From Torymus aiolomorphi (lineage: Eukaryota; Arthropoda; Insecta; Hymenoptera; Torymidae): a DNA stretch of 64,000 nucleotides. The DNA is taken from positions 212,034,297 through 212,098,296 of the forward strand of contig CM070874.1 in the NCBI GenBank assembly GCA_036365515.1, given 5' to 3'. Position numbers and translations under genes: made by a program. This document shows positions 23,445 through 35,090 of this stretch, in pieces. The notes beneath the pieces are model-generated. The model was not told the origin of the DNA and made no database searches. It was given only the letters and a program-made list of their open reading frames with translations. Each line of letters begins with the position of its first letter. Position 1 is the first letter of the stretch.

Positions 23445-25466
23445 ATACCAATTTTCACTATAAACTGTAGTCATTTTCATGAAAATTTGAATCTGTCCCA
23501 TGGTTACTAAAAAAAATTTCAGTTTTTCCCACACAATTTTTCTCTGTATCTATACAGAGATAAATGTAGAATATGTTGAACAATCTAAACCTCAGAATGC
23601 ACGTTACCAAACCAATATCGGTGTGGTCTAATGCTTCATAGATTGTTTACAGCAGCAACCCTTCATATGACTCATAAATTAATTGCAGTGCATAACTGTT
23701 TCAACTTCAGAAAATATAATGTCAATTGTGTCGTAGTGAGTGCAGTTGATGTTTGATGATAGTATAGCTTTCCGGCATAAATAAAGGTTCTAATGTACTT
23801 TTATATAGTATCACATGTTTTCCCTCCTTTGAAAGTTGATTCGAATCGGAGCCCTGTGGGTTTCATGCAAGAGTGATGATAGATTCAATTAATGCCACAT
23901 CTATTTCAGATTCAAAATAAAATATTGATAAATGCAGGTGGTGCAAAGTTTTTTCACAAAATACTCGTTCCAGTCCATTTATTATTGTATTTTATCAATT
24001 TCCAAAGGTCTTAAGCAAGGTATGTCATTGGATCAGTAAGTCGCAGCTGCAATTATCCACACATAATCTTGTAAAAAAAACACATTCAGTTTATGAACTG
24101 AGAATCACTGAGAATCAAAGGTTTCTTGATATTCTTGTATACAATAAACTTTTGACGTCTCCTACCCTTGAAAAATCATACATGAGAATAACTGAGCACT
24201 TTTATTTGTTTATATTTTCACAATAACACATTCTTTTTCCTTTTTTCGTTTGACATAATTTTAATGAGACATAAGTTAGATATAAGTTCTTGAATTGAAA
24301 CTGCGTAAATTAATAACGCATAATCTTGTAAAAACAACACATCCAGTTTATGATCTGAGAATCACTGTGAAACAAAGGTTTGTTGATATTCTTGTATAGA
24401 TTTAACTTTTGACGTCTCTCACCCTGGGAAAATCACACCTAAGAATAACTGAGAACTTTTATTTCTTGATATTTACATTCTACATTTTCTATATTTATCT
24501 TCTATTGTATTCTATAACATAACAAAAATTTTAATCAAAATTTCAATCAATACTCTTAGTCAAATTTTCTGTATTAAATGATGAAACTTTTATCAAAACA
24601 CACAAAATGGCGTATATGTCTCTGACAGAAAAGTTCACAGACGTACTTCAATGGAGAGCGTCATGTTTTTATATTACAAAAACAAGTTATTTTACAAATG
24701 TCAGGTAATAATTACTCTGTGTTAATTTCCAATGTCTATTCTAAATAGATTTTCACACATAGTATATTCTTTGCTCTTTCATAATAATATTAATTTGATT
24801 TTTCTTTCTTGAGTAGTTCGATATTCTTACTATCTTCTTTAATATAATTCTATTCCTAAGCATCTGTTCTTGTATTAAAATAACGTATTACTTAGCAATA
24901 TTTTCTTGTATGCCATAGCTTATTATAAAGTTTATATGAACCTCATAAAATATAGTTATTTATTAATACACACTTTTTCTATCCTCAAAGCATTTGAAAC
25001 TCATTTTTTATAAAGGTTTAAAATTTGATTAGAAACACTTTAAACACATCACACCAGGACACTTTTGTATTTACTACGCAAAACACTGAGTCGATATCAC
25101 TTTTCAAACACGTATATGTTATCAATAAAATTTGAATGCCGTTCATGCAACAAATCATATCGTTATTTTATTTTATTTAGTACACAAAACACTGATTAGA
25201 TATTATTTTTTAATTAATAGTCACTACATTATTTGTCGCCAATATAATTTGCAACGATAACAAAAATCACAATTCCCTTTTCTTATTTTTGCAAGAATTT
25301 ACTTCAGAATAAAATACTTTCTTCCTTAATATAATTCAACCTAAGCGTCTGTTATTGTATTAAAATAACATTTCCTTATCCATTAATAATAAAATTAACC
25401 ACCAGGATCATGAGGGCACTCGTTCAGTTTTGCTAATACAAAATTAGGTTTTTCAGACAGTACATA
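23445..25466. other. AT-rich intergenic region with two pairs of decayed direct repeats
   Basis: The block at ~24058-24217 recurs at ~24318-24478 (both contain TTGATATTCTTGTATA and AACTTTTGACGTCTC). The phrase around CTGTTCTTGTATTAAAATAA near 24860 recurs near 25346. No gene seen. Confidence 0.5.
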
Positions 25467-26488
25467 CCCTGCTGAAAACACTCGATTAAAACCGATTAAT
25501 CTTTCACTGAATTGGTACCAATATGGAATCTTGTTACGGATTTCCCGGATTGGTAACGATTAAAACAATTGGACACAATTAAATTGATTTGCATTACAAA
25601 GTACTTGTTTGAATTGGTTTTAATTGGATTCTATCGTAATTAATTATTATCAATCCAAAAACTGGTATTGAATTGGATATAATCGTTATCAAAAGAAAAT
25701 TTGAATTAGTATTAATTGGATTCTATCGTAGTTAATTGTTATCAATCAAACCACTGGGGGATTGAATTGCATATAATCGGTATCAATAGAAAATTAGAAT
25801 TGGTTTTAATTGGATTCTATCTTACTTATTATCAATTCAAAAACTGGCATTGAATTGGATATAATCGTTATCAAAAGAAAATTTGAATTAGTATTAATTG
25901 GATTCTATCGTAGTTAATTGTTATCAATCAAAACACTGGGATTGAATTGGATATATCCAATTCAATCCCATTGATTTCCCATCAATTCTATTGATACCGA
26001 TTATAATCGGTATCAATAGAAAATTTGAATTGGTTTTAATTGGATTCTATCGTACTTAATTATTATCAATTCAAAAACTGGCATTGAATCGGATATAATC
26101 GTTATCAATAGAAAAATTCGGTAAATATTAATTGGTTTCTATCGTAGTTAATTGTTATTAATCCCTGAAACTGGATTGAATTGGATATCATTGTTATGAA
26201 TAGAAAAATCGGTAAATATCAATTGATTTCTATACAACATTAATTGCTAACGTTAATTACCCAGCTGCTAAAGTTGACCGATCAAAACCGATTAATTTCC
26301 AAAAATCCATATTAGAAACGATTAGTACCTATTTAATACGATAAGCAATTAATCGATTTCAATCGGTTGTAATGTAAAATTGTGTAAATCACTTAGTTTT
26401 AGTCGGTTTTAATCGGTCATTTACCTTACTTACAAATGACCAATTGAAACCGACTAAACTAATGGATATTAATCTGTTCCAACCTGGG
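25467..26488. repeat. Element with ~93-bp internal tandem repeats
   Basis: About seven diverged units containing TTGAATTGGATATAATCG, TAATTGGATTCTATCGTA and TTATCAATC run from ~25600 to ~26240. Outer ends CCCTGCTGAAAACA (25467) and, reversed, CCCAGGTTGGAACA (26488) are weakly inverted, so this may be a non-autonomous transposon with internal repeats. The CCCTGC end resembles that of the MITE at 23058. Confidence 0.55.
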
Positions 26489-26987
26489 ACTCTGCGAATA
26501 ATAGTCTTAAATCATAATTTTAAATACAAATTATGTATATGACAACGATAAAATAATATACCTGAATTATACCTTTTTTAGATACATTTTATTACAAAAT
26601 ATTCAAAAAAATAAAAAATACATTGCAATGTATCAATTAAATTAATATTAACTTAAAAGTTAATAGGAACATGTCATTAATTAAATGAAATCATCTTAAT
26701 AACTATTAATATTGTTACATATCATCCTGAGATCGTTTTATATAAAAATAAAATTAAAGTTAAATAAGTCTTTCAGACAACTTCTTTGGCGATCTTGAAA
26801 TCTAGTATAAGATATCCATTTAACGAAACTCCAAATTTTTTTTTATTTAAGTAAGGCCAGTTTTAAATATTAGAAAAAAATAAAATATCAAATGTTCATT
26901 CTATTATTAACATAGTTTTAAAGTGACACGTAAGTAGAATACGTCACGATAATAAACAAGGAAAACTAAAAAAGCAAATTGAAAATA
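26489..26987. other. AT-rich, nothing identified
   Basis: Presumably 3' flank of the BEN-domain gene on the minus strand. Confidence 0.5.
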
Positions 26988-28560
26988 TTATTCGGTGTCT
27001 ACGTCCGAATCTGGCGGAGTCCAATCAAATGAACTGTCGCTATTCTTTACAGTCTTCTTTTCCAGTGCAGCCGTGGCATCGTTCTCTTCATTATCAATAA
27101 TTTCCGTATCTGCATTACTTTTTTCCTTCTTCATCATCACTTTTCTCTCCATTACCATCTTTCTCTTCATTATCATCTTCCTCTTCATCACTATCTTTCT
27201 CTTTATTATCATTTTTCTTTTCATTATAATCTTCATTTATGTTCAAGAGATCTTCCGGTTCTTCTATATCTTCATTTTCCCACGAATTTTGATCGATAGT
27301 ATTTTCATCTATCTGAACAAAATTACTAGAACCTGATCCATTACCTAATTCTTTTCTTGATAAATTCTTTGATTTAGTGCCCTTGGCCGATTTTGCAGTT
27401 CGTGTTGGTCTCTTTAACTCTGCTATTTTTCTTGCAGCATAATAATTAAATTTATTTAATTCAGAAAGATACACTTTTTTTTATCTTTGTTTGGCTTATA
27501 GATGTTTTTCATCCAATATATATAATAATCTAAAACGTAAAATTGATTATATTAAAAAACAATAATTGCAAACAAATAAATGTTTTATTTTATAATTACA
27601 CACCTTCGCAAGCTCCAAAGGTTTTATCATCCAATTTTATGCACTCCTTTTTTCCCGGTCCTGTTCTATTGCTTTCGTATCCCGTTTTTGTACCTTTTAA
27701 TAAATCGTTGATATCGAAAACCTTCACCAAAATATTGCTAGCACACTGCGACGGTGTTTTCGAGTTATTTAGTACAGTATTATAATCTTTTTCTGGTATC
27801 CAAACATCTCTACCGATATGTATCTATAACAAATAAAATATTTATTATTTAATATTATTACAATTTATGAGCAAAAAAATTTGTATTTAAGTACCCTTCT
27901 TATATTATCAGTAGTACGCAAAGTGGCAATTGCAGAAAAATTATCTGAGTATGTCACGTTTTGTTGGCGACTCACAAGATTTTCCATCATACCTGTATAT
28001 AAATATTTCAAAGTAATGAAATTGATAAAAAATATTTAGATCTTTAAAGAAAACTCACTATCTCGCTCTTGCGTTTTTTCAATGATTGATTTTTGAAGAT
28101 TAACATTAAGTCCGCGAAGAGTATGAAGTTCTGTTTCGAGTTCTTTAACCGTTTCTTTGAGTTTAGATTTACTATGTTTTAATTTGCTGCTTTCAGCTTT
28201 TAATTCTCTAAATTCAGCCTTTAAAGACTGATTTTCTTTTTTAAGAGCTTCATTAGTACATATTAGCTTTTCCAAGTTTTTACTGCACTCGCGAATAGGA
28301 TGCACATCATACATGTCCATAATCTAAAAATATGTAAATATATAAATAATATATAAATATACATTTGTAAATATGTACATAATATATATATATATAACCT
28401 TTGGCACTACATTTGATTTTTTAAGGCTATCTTTTTCTTGGTGAATTCCCAATTTTTTATGAGCTAAATGACTAGATCCTTCGTTATCTATAAGACTATT
28501 TCGCAAATTCTCACCATATTTAAATGAAGGTTCTTTTTTGTTGAAAGAGCCATGAACTTT
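26988..28560 (-). CDS. BEN-domain protein, five visible exons (5' end not found)
   Basis: Minus-strand exons with matching splice phases: 28560-28399, 28323-28059, 27992-27895, 27823-27604 and 27473-27115. The introns are 75, 66, 71 and 130 bp; each starts with GT and ends with AG, and the second has the strong donor GTGAGT. Exon 2 encodes a Leu/Lys/Glu-rich coiled coil. Exon 4 encodes IHIGRDVWIPEK followed by ASNILVKVFDINDLL, the typical first half of a BEN domain, a DNA- or protein-binding module of chromatin regulators. Exon 5 is basic, then strongly acidic (Glu/Asp/Lys runs). It stops at 27115; in another frame a tail ending SSFDWTPPDSDVDTE runs to 26988, so an indel in the acidic repeat is possible. 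The missing N-terminus may lie near 29646-29705, where a frame has KLENFVFYIIDGG, but it has no good donor. Confidence 0.7.
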
Positions 28561-29645
28561 CTGGAAAAATAATTGATTATCCCCAGACGGCACACCTTTT
28601 CAGAAAGTACTCAGAAAGTATTCAGCAACATGTATTCATTTTAAATACATTTTTGAGAACTTAAAAAGAATTCAAAATGTATTCTAGAACTTAAAATGAA
28701 TGCAATATGAATCCTCAATGAATAGGGAAAAATCTTCGGAATGTCTTCAAAAAGAATTTTCTAATTAATCAGAAAATGTCAGTAAATTTGAAGTTATTTT
28801 AGATACATTACTCATATAACAAACCTTAGTAAATGAATTTACAAATAAATATTAAATGCATTCATATAATGTTCACTATCGATTCATTTTTAATTCATTT
28901 TTATTTCTTTAATATTAATTATTCGTTTTTATTATTGTATACAATTGAAAGCAATACATTTACTGTTAAAAATTAATTTATTTTGTGTTGATTTTTATTG
29001 TACATTTTTAGAATATAGTTGTAGTATTCAACATAATGAATTCTTTTAGAATACCTAGCGATGTTCCAAATGAACACATAATGAATTCTATTTATATAAA
29101 TATTTTCTTACATTGAAATTCTCATTTTATTTTGGAGGTATTTTAAGTATTCAAATAGTGTTCAAAGTATTCGTATCTAATTTCTTATTTTTCAAACTAT
29201 TAAAAAATAATTTATTTTGTTTATCCATCTTTACAACTTTCTATAAAATACTACAAAAATTATACGCACAGTAGATAACCGTCTCACGCCCTCGCTATGA
29301 GAAGCAGAGGGGCTGCTGCGTAAGCTAACGAAACTTATTATTTATAAATATCGTTGCAAGCTAACAGAGCTTATTATTTAATTATTAATTAGTTATAATA
29401 TGTTATTTAAAACATTGTAATTGAGTTACCATAAGCCATTTTTTAAGTATTAAAAAGTGTTCATAAAGTATTCATATGTAATTTCTTATATAAATATGAA
29501 TAATAAATATTACAATAATTTATTTATTGTTATATTATATACAAGTTCGTAATTTTTTGCGAGCGAGATCGCGGTTCAAAAAGACTATTTCCACCGTTTC
29601 GGCTTTTTTATACAGAACACATGTATATAATTTGTAGCCTACATA
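28561..29645. other. Probable intron or 5' flank of the BEN gene, with decayed repeats
   Basis: An acceptor (TTATTTTTCCAG) ends at 28561 on the minus strand. The interval is AT-rich. A phrase containing TTTTTAAGTATT and AAGTATTCATATGTAATTTC near 29440 has a relative near 29140. No exon recognised. Confidence 0.45.
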
Positions 29646-29914
29646 TTATCCGCCGTCGATAATGTAGAACACAAAATTTTCTAATTTGTTTATTGGATAC
29701 TGCATCACGAAATTAACATTGATTACTGTTAAATCATTTTTCAATTTATATTCGTTTGTACCAACAAAAATCGAATATTGGGCCGGCATTACGGAATAGC
29801 GCGACGCAACAACCATAGGGAGAAAATACAATAGGTTCCGTGCTCTGCGCCATCTGCGCCGTGGTGTCAGCATTCAGCTGATTGGTTGATTCTATTAGGA
29901 TCTTAGAGCGCGCC

Positions 29915-29919
<5 letters not shown>

Positions 29920-29988
<69 letters not shown>
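29920..29988. repeat. (TA)n microsatellite
   Basis: About 34 TA units, the left border of unit C. Confidence 0.9.
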
Positions 29989-29994
<6 letters not shown>

Positions 29995-29995
29995 G

Positions 29996-30147
29996 AGATT
30001 TTTGAGGATCTATGTCAGCACCGTTTCGATACTTTGAGGATTTTTCGGACTTTTGAGGACGTCGACGGGGATTATTTCTTTAGGTCACGCATATACGAAC
30101 TCTGGGGAGAAAAACTCTAGATCCTCAAAAGTTCGGATTTGCGAAAT
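29996..30147 (+). repeat. Microsatellite-bounded unit C
   Basis: Three direct copies of a TTTTGAGGA-like word (near 29999, 30032 and 30050), then the core ATTATTTCTTTAGGTCACG at 30071-30089, then one inverted copy AGATCCTCAAAAGT at 30119-30132. Bordered by (TA)n on the left and (TG)n on the right. Same plan and core as units A and B, about 18 kb away. Confidence 0.7.
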
Positions 30148-30165
30148 GTGTGTGTGTGTGTGTGT

Positions 30166-30238
<73 letters not shown>
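30148..30238. repeat. (TG)n microsatellite
   Basis: About 44 TG units with one interruption. Confidence 0.9.
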
Positions 30239-30242
<4 letters not shown>

Positions 30243-30307
30243 CTAAGGTCGGGATGGGTGGAATCATCCAATCAGTTGAATGCTGATACCATAGTACCAC
30301 GGCGCAG

Positions 30308-30601
30308 ATGGCGCAGAGCACGGAGCAGGGCACGGAGCAGAGCACGGAACCGTATCTTTTCGCAGGTAACTATCAGATACCGTTCGGACATCTGAGTACT
30401 AACTGGGCGCCGCGCGGCGTTTATGTATACTTTCACTCTTTCATTGGCCAACACGGTTTCCCGGTTCCCGATTGTTGTCCGACATTTTGACTGCTCTCGA
30501 CGCTTCTGTCTTCTACACCGGTCGTTACACGTCGCACTCGTGTTACGAAGCAATAGTGCTAATTAAGCATTTTAAGCAAAAATATTGCTGAAATCATTCA
30601 G
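30308..30601 (+). other. Candidate first exon ending in a GTAAGT donor
   Basis: GC-richer than its surroundings. It follows a CCAAT-containing segment and ends AAATCATTCAG-GTAAGTG, a near-consensus donor. A short frame from the ATG at 30308 (MAQSTEQGTEQSTEP...) stops at 30490 after 60 codons; it may be a small peptide or just 5' UTR. The partner exon is unknown; the tandem exon-like units from 31081 are candidates. Confidence 0.4.
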
Positions 30602-31080
30602 GTAAGTGTGATTTATAATATATTTGATAATTATTTTCCGCGTAAACAATTCACTGTAATAGATGCGAAAGGATATAAAAATCCGTTTGAATAGCATCCC
30701 CTCCTCCCGTAATAGCTTCTCTTTTTATTTTGTCATAAGTTTGTAGATTTGCTGATCTGATTATTCAGTTTGCCTTTTGCGAGTTGTAATTTCAATCAAG
30801 ATATGAATATATCTTAATTATTATATTAATTATTATTTATTGAATGCATTCTATATCTTCAATATCTATTCATTTACTATCTACATGTGTCAATATGTAA
30901 TTGTATTTCAATTTTGCTTCCTCCTTGAAGAATTTGTGTCTTTAATTTGTATTAATTTATTTTTCATTAACCTTTAGTCTTGGAACTTTTAATTTATAAT
31001 TTTCTTATTATTGTATTTCAGTAGATTTCTTTTTTGCTCTCTTTAGTTTAGATTTTCACCATAATTGAATTTTTTTATAG
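30602..31080. other. AT-rich, likely intron
   Basis: No ORF. Ends in TTTTTTTATAG, an acceptor-like tract. Confidence 0.4.
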
Positions 31081-31230
31081 GTTGAGTATTTCATATAGAC
31101 TGGTTACGATAAACTGCAGCTGGGTTTTCGCTCAATGGATGTCTGTTCCTTTGTAAATATCCTGTATCATTTGCTTGGAACGCCACTTTTGATTTGTGCA
31201 GAGATCCTCTGTTTTGAATATTTTTATTGG
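31081..31230 (+). other. Exon-like tandem unit 1
   Basis: 150 bp between an acceptor (TTTTTTTATAG) and a donor (TTGG-GTAAAC). Contains the shared phrases GTTGA(A/G)TATTT, ACTG(C/A)AGCTGG and TGGATGTCTG. A 32-codon frame crosses it from the ATG at 31135, but units 2 and 3 have stops at the same place, so it is probably noncoding. Confidence 0.5.
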
Positions 31231-31447
31231 GTAAACAAATTAATTTACAATTTATCTATAAAAATAAAGCACTTGCTTTTATTATTTTTGTATATCAGCA
31301 ATTCTTTGATATATTTGCAACTGATTTTTTTATGGTTTAATATTTTACAAGTTCAATTGCTTGCTCTCAATTGTACAAGTATTTTAATAAATTACTTTTT
31401 TGCTCTATTAAGTTGCTGTGATTTTTATACTATTAAATGTTTTATAG

Positions 31448-31597
31448 GTTGAATATTTGCTGAGAATAGCCATAGACTGGATACGATAAACTGAAGCTGG
31501 ATTTTCGCCCAATGGATGTCTGATCCTGATCATTTCTAAACTGCTTGCAACGTCACTCTTGATTTCTGAAGGTCCTTTGGTTTGATCATTTTATAAG
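31448..31597 (+). other. Exon-like tandem unit 2
   Basis: 150 bp, acceptor TGTTTTATAG, donor TATAAG-GTAACC. Clearly homologous to unit 1 across its length. Confidence 0.5.
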
Positions 31598-31825
31598 GTA
31601 ACCAGATTAATTCTTTAGATTTTATCTATAAATAAAGTAGATGCTTTTACTATTTCTATTTTAACTTCATTTTTTTTAACTTAAAAGTAATTCTTTTATA
31701 TATTTGCATTTGTTTCTAATATTTTAATAGTTACATTGCTTGCTTTCATTTTAGAAGTATTTGAATAGATTATGTGGTCGCTCTCTTGAGTTATTGTGTT
31801 TTTTATAATATTGAATTTTTTATAG

Positions 31826-31973
31826 GTTGAATATTTGCTGGGAATAGCCATACTAGTTCCGATATACTGCACCAGGGATTTCGCTGAGTGGATGTCTATT
31901 TTTGAGCATTCGCAAGCTGATTGCAACGTCACTATTGGTTTGTGGAGGTCCTCTGCTTTGAATATTTTATTAG
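31826..31973 (+). other. Exon-like tandem unit 3
   Basis: 148 bp, acceptor TTTTTATAG, donor TATTAG-GTAAAC. Homologous to units 1 and 2; the ATG found in unit 1 is GTG here. Confidence 0.5.
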
Positions 31974-32259
31974 GTAAACATATTAATTTATAATTTACGT
32001 ATAAACATAAAGCACTTTTATTATTTCTATTTCAACTTTTTTTTTAACTATAACAGTAATTCTTTTATATTTTTTCAATTAATTTTTCAACTGATTTTAA
32101 TACGTTACTTGTTTAATTGTTTGCTTTCGATTTTACAACTATTTAAATAGATTCATTTTAATTGTTTGTTTAATTATTTGCTTTAAATTTTATAACTATT
32201 CAAATCGATTATTTGATTGCTATCTTATTGTTATTTTTATACTATTAAATGTTTTACAG

Positions 32260-32442
32260 GTTGAATATTTGCTGACTATATATAGCAGTATATGCAGCAG
32301 TAACCATAGGGTCTTGGCTCCATTTATAGTTTATTTGGGTTTTCAGTTGGATCTTAACCCAATACCTATTTTATTTACTAAGATTATATGAATAAGAATA
32401 AGCTTTCTCCTACTGTACTTTGTCTTCGCTAGATAGCTACAA
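32260..32442 (+). other. Exon-like tandem unit 4, diverged
   Basis: 183 bp, acceptor GTTTTACAG, donor CTACAAG-GTAATA. The first ~15 bp (GTTGAATATTTGCTG) match the other units; the rest is diverged. Confidence 0.4.
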
Positions 32443-32839
32443 GGTAATATATTAATTCTAATTATAACCCATGCTTTTAATATTTATAATTTAACTTGAC
32501 ATATTTTTCAAGTGTAATACTTTTATATACTTGCGTACAAGCGTATATAATTTTTATTATTTATTTATTACCAGAAAATATTTACGTTTACATTATTATA
32601 TATTTATATAAAGTAAATTTAAATAAGTAAGTAAATCCTACCGGGGCAAATAATATTGCCTGTGTGTAGGTCTGGTACATAGAAAAAAAATTTACAAACT
32701 AAATATATTCTTACATACTAGATAATGGCAGGTGCGTAGAGTTTAGGCAGCATGGCATAGAAATTTATTATAGCGTAACAGATAAATTAGAGTTAAATAA
32801 TTTTAATTTTTGTTCAATAATTTTATTAAATTTAAATTA

Positions 32840-33085
32840 TTAAATTAAATTTGATATCGCTGCTTTTGCTATGAACATTTTTAATTTTTTCTTTATAATT
32901 TGTCTACTAAATAACATAACTTCACGATTAGTGAGCCTATTAGAAACCCTTATAGCTTCATCATAGCTATTTTTATAACTAATTCTTTTAGCATTTTTTG
33001 GTAGTTGAATTGTTTTGTTCCTGGTCTTGCTTGTACTGTTTATATATTTATTTCTTAGTTGTATAGTGGAAAGATATTGATTCAA
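32840..33085 (-). pseudogene. C-terminal tail fragment of a non-LTR retrotransposon ORF2
   Basis: An 81-codon frame whose layout (TRNKTIQLPKN, YKNSYDEAIRVSNRLTN, IIKKKLKMFI) resembles the C-terminal end of jockey/CR1-type ORF2 proteins, where a basic motif is followed by an N-x-LP-like turn and a terminal FKxxLK helix. No RT or endonuclease is present, as expected for a fragment. Pattern recognition only. Confidence 0.35.
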
Positions 33086-33699
33086 ACTGGAGCGATTTTC
33101 TTATTTCTAGCGGTGGATCAATTTGGAAAAATTTATTTTTATTTCTTATTTTCAGTATTTTGTATTGTTTTGATTATATTAGTTTCATGTTGTTATCGTA
33201 TGCACCACCCAAGCAATTATCCCACAATTAACTAAACTATGAAAGAAGGCATAATATATTATCATTAATATATAATATAGTAGTAGTAGTAGTAGTAGTA
33301 GAAGGCATAATCAAGGAGCGCAGGAGCGCTCCGAAGGCAAGTAACTGTCCAAATGTAGAAGAAGCCTGAGGGAGGACGACCGCGGTTCATATACTTTGAA
33401 ATGGGTGTGCGAGAATTTCACTTTTTTTTTACGACTTTGCATTATGTTTTATCTTATATTTAAATATATCAGTGGATAGCTTTTTTGATATACTACATGT
33501 ATAAAAAATTTCAATTAAAAATATTATGTCGTTTTGATTTATATCTAGTTTATATATTCCGGAGGGTTGTTTTCTGATTCTCTAAAATTTTTCTTCTTCT
33601 TCTTTTCTCTCCTCGATCAGCTGTTTTGTTCCGACCTCTGCTCTGTTATGATTGGTCAACAACAAGCTCCCATAATATAATATATACACATAATGCAAC

Positions 33700-33740
<41 letters not shown>

Positions 33741-34029
33741 GTGAGTGAGAGAGAGAGAGGGGAGAACATAAACAAAACTGTGACTCTATACGACAGCCTC
33801 AAAATATCTTATGTCGTATGGTATTTTTAGAATATACGTATAATTAGGTATAAAAAAAAAGATATGAATTTCAATCAGCTGATGGTATATGAGCATACTT
33901 TTATACATATTAGATAAGTATTTTATAAAAAATTGATATAACTTAAAGAGATATACAACTTAAAAAAAATAAAGAATAGATACTTTGTGAAAATTTTTTT
34001 CATTTTCAGATTATAGAATTTTTTCACAG
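33086..34029. other. Intergenic, with (TAG)n and (GA)n microsatellites
   Basis: A (TAG)n run lies near 33279-33301 and (GA)n near 33704-33760. No gene. The stretch ending at ~34015 (TTTCATTTTCAG) could be a relic intron acceptor of the RAD51 pseudogene. Confidence 0.5.
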
Positions 34030-34672
34030 ACTTTCAGGAGGTGGAATAGAAACAGGATTACAGAAATCTTTGGAGAATTTAGAACTGGAAAATCACAGCT
34101 TTTACACTTTAGCCGTTAACTGCCAACTACATGTTGATATGGGAGGTCCAGAGGCTAAGTCCATATACATTGATGCCGAAGGTACTTACAGATCTGAAAG
34201 ATTAATTGCTGTAGCTGAAACATATAACATCAGTGTACTTGATAATGTTCCAACTGCCCGTGCATACAACTCTGACCACCAAACTCAGCTTTTGATAAAA
34301 GCCAATGCTATGATGTCAGAATCTAGATACGGGCTACTGATAGTAGACAGTGCTACTGCATTATACACAGGACAGATTTTGCTAGAAGAGGAAAATTGAC
34401 AGCTCGCCAAATGCATTTACAAGTGGATGGTACAGCTAGTACGTTCGAAGGTGATCAAAAGATGCATTTACAAGTGGATGGTACAGCTAGTATGTTCGAA
34501 GGTGATCAAAAGAAACCTATTAGCGGCAATATTATTACCCATGTGCAACTAGACTTTATTTACATAAAGGAAGCGGTGGAACAACGATATGCAAAATTTC
34601 CGATTCATGCTTACGTGAAAGGAAGCTACATTTGCGATAAATGCTGATGGAATTGGTGATGTTAAAGAATAG
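34030..34672 (+). pseudogene. RAD51-family recombinase pseudogene
   Basis: Similarity to RAD51 runs across three frames. GGGIETG is near 34037. Walker [10 protein letters not shown] is near 34072, in a different frame from both its upstream and downstream neighbours. Then follow [20 protein letters not shown], the Walker B-like [11 protein letters not shown] and LTARQMHL (again frame-shifted). The region that normally joins ARQMHL to QVDG (about 27 codons, including the L2/NQV part) is deleted. A 51-bp segment (34411-34461) is tandemly duplicated. KKPISGNIITH and, in a third frame, ATFAINADGIGDVKE with its own TAG (34670-34672) complete the C-terminus. RAD51 forms nucleoprotein filaments for homologous recombination; this copy cannot encode it. 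Whether it is a processed copy or a decayed genomic duplicate is unresolved. Confidence 0.85.
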
Positions 34673-35090
34673 TATTATTATAGAATTATAAGTATTATTA
34701 ATTTTTTTAATTACATTTATTATTTCAGTCACAGGCTTTACTGTTTTTTTTTTACTTAAAAGGCAAATGCAGTTTGAAAAAGATTTATACATTAACTTCA
34801 AGATTTATGTACATCAACAACAAAAATAATCAGATAAGTATTAAATGACTAAATGTCTATTTTTAGAATATAAAATATCAGTTAGAGATGAACATTGAAA
34901 CTTTGTGTTAATTTTTTATATTTTTTTCAGATTGTATAAGGAATATGATCCAAATTTGTACGTGATTGTACAAAATGAAGGAATCATTATAGTTTAGTTG
35001 AAGTTATATTCAAAAATTAGATTTTTTTATCTAGAATGGGGATCCACTCAAAAACTAGTAGGATAGAAGTTTTTAAACGATAAAAAAGAC
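34673..35090. other. AT-rich downstream flank of the RAD51 pseudogene
   Basis: Nothing gene-like supported. Confidence 0.5.

Larger units (their letters stand above)
29835..30330. repeat. Inverted promoter-like segments around microsatellites and unit C
   Basis: Left arm (29835-29915, minus) and right arm (30242-30330, plus) are inverted copies. Both contain a CCAATCAG box followed by TGAATGCTGA and then CACGGCGCAGATGGCGCAGA. They face outward: left toward the BEN gene, right toward the exon-like sequence at 30308. Between the arms are (TA)n, unit C and (TG)n. A divergent promoter is an inference from the CCAAT boxes and the downstream splice donor. Confidence 0.5.
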
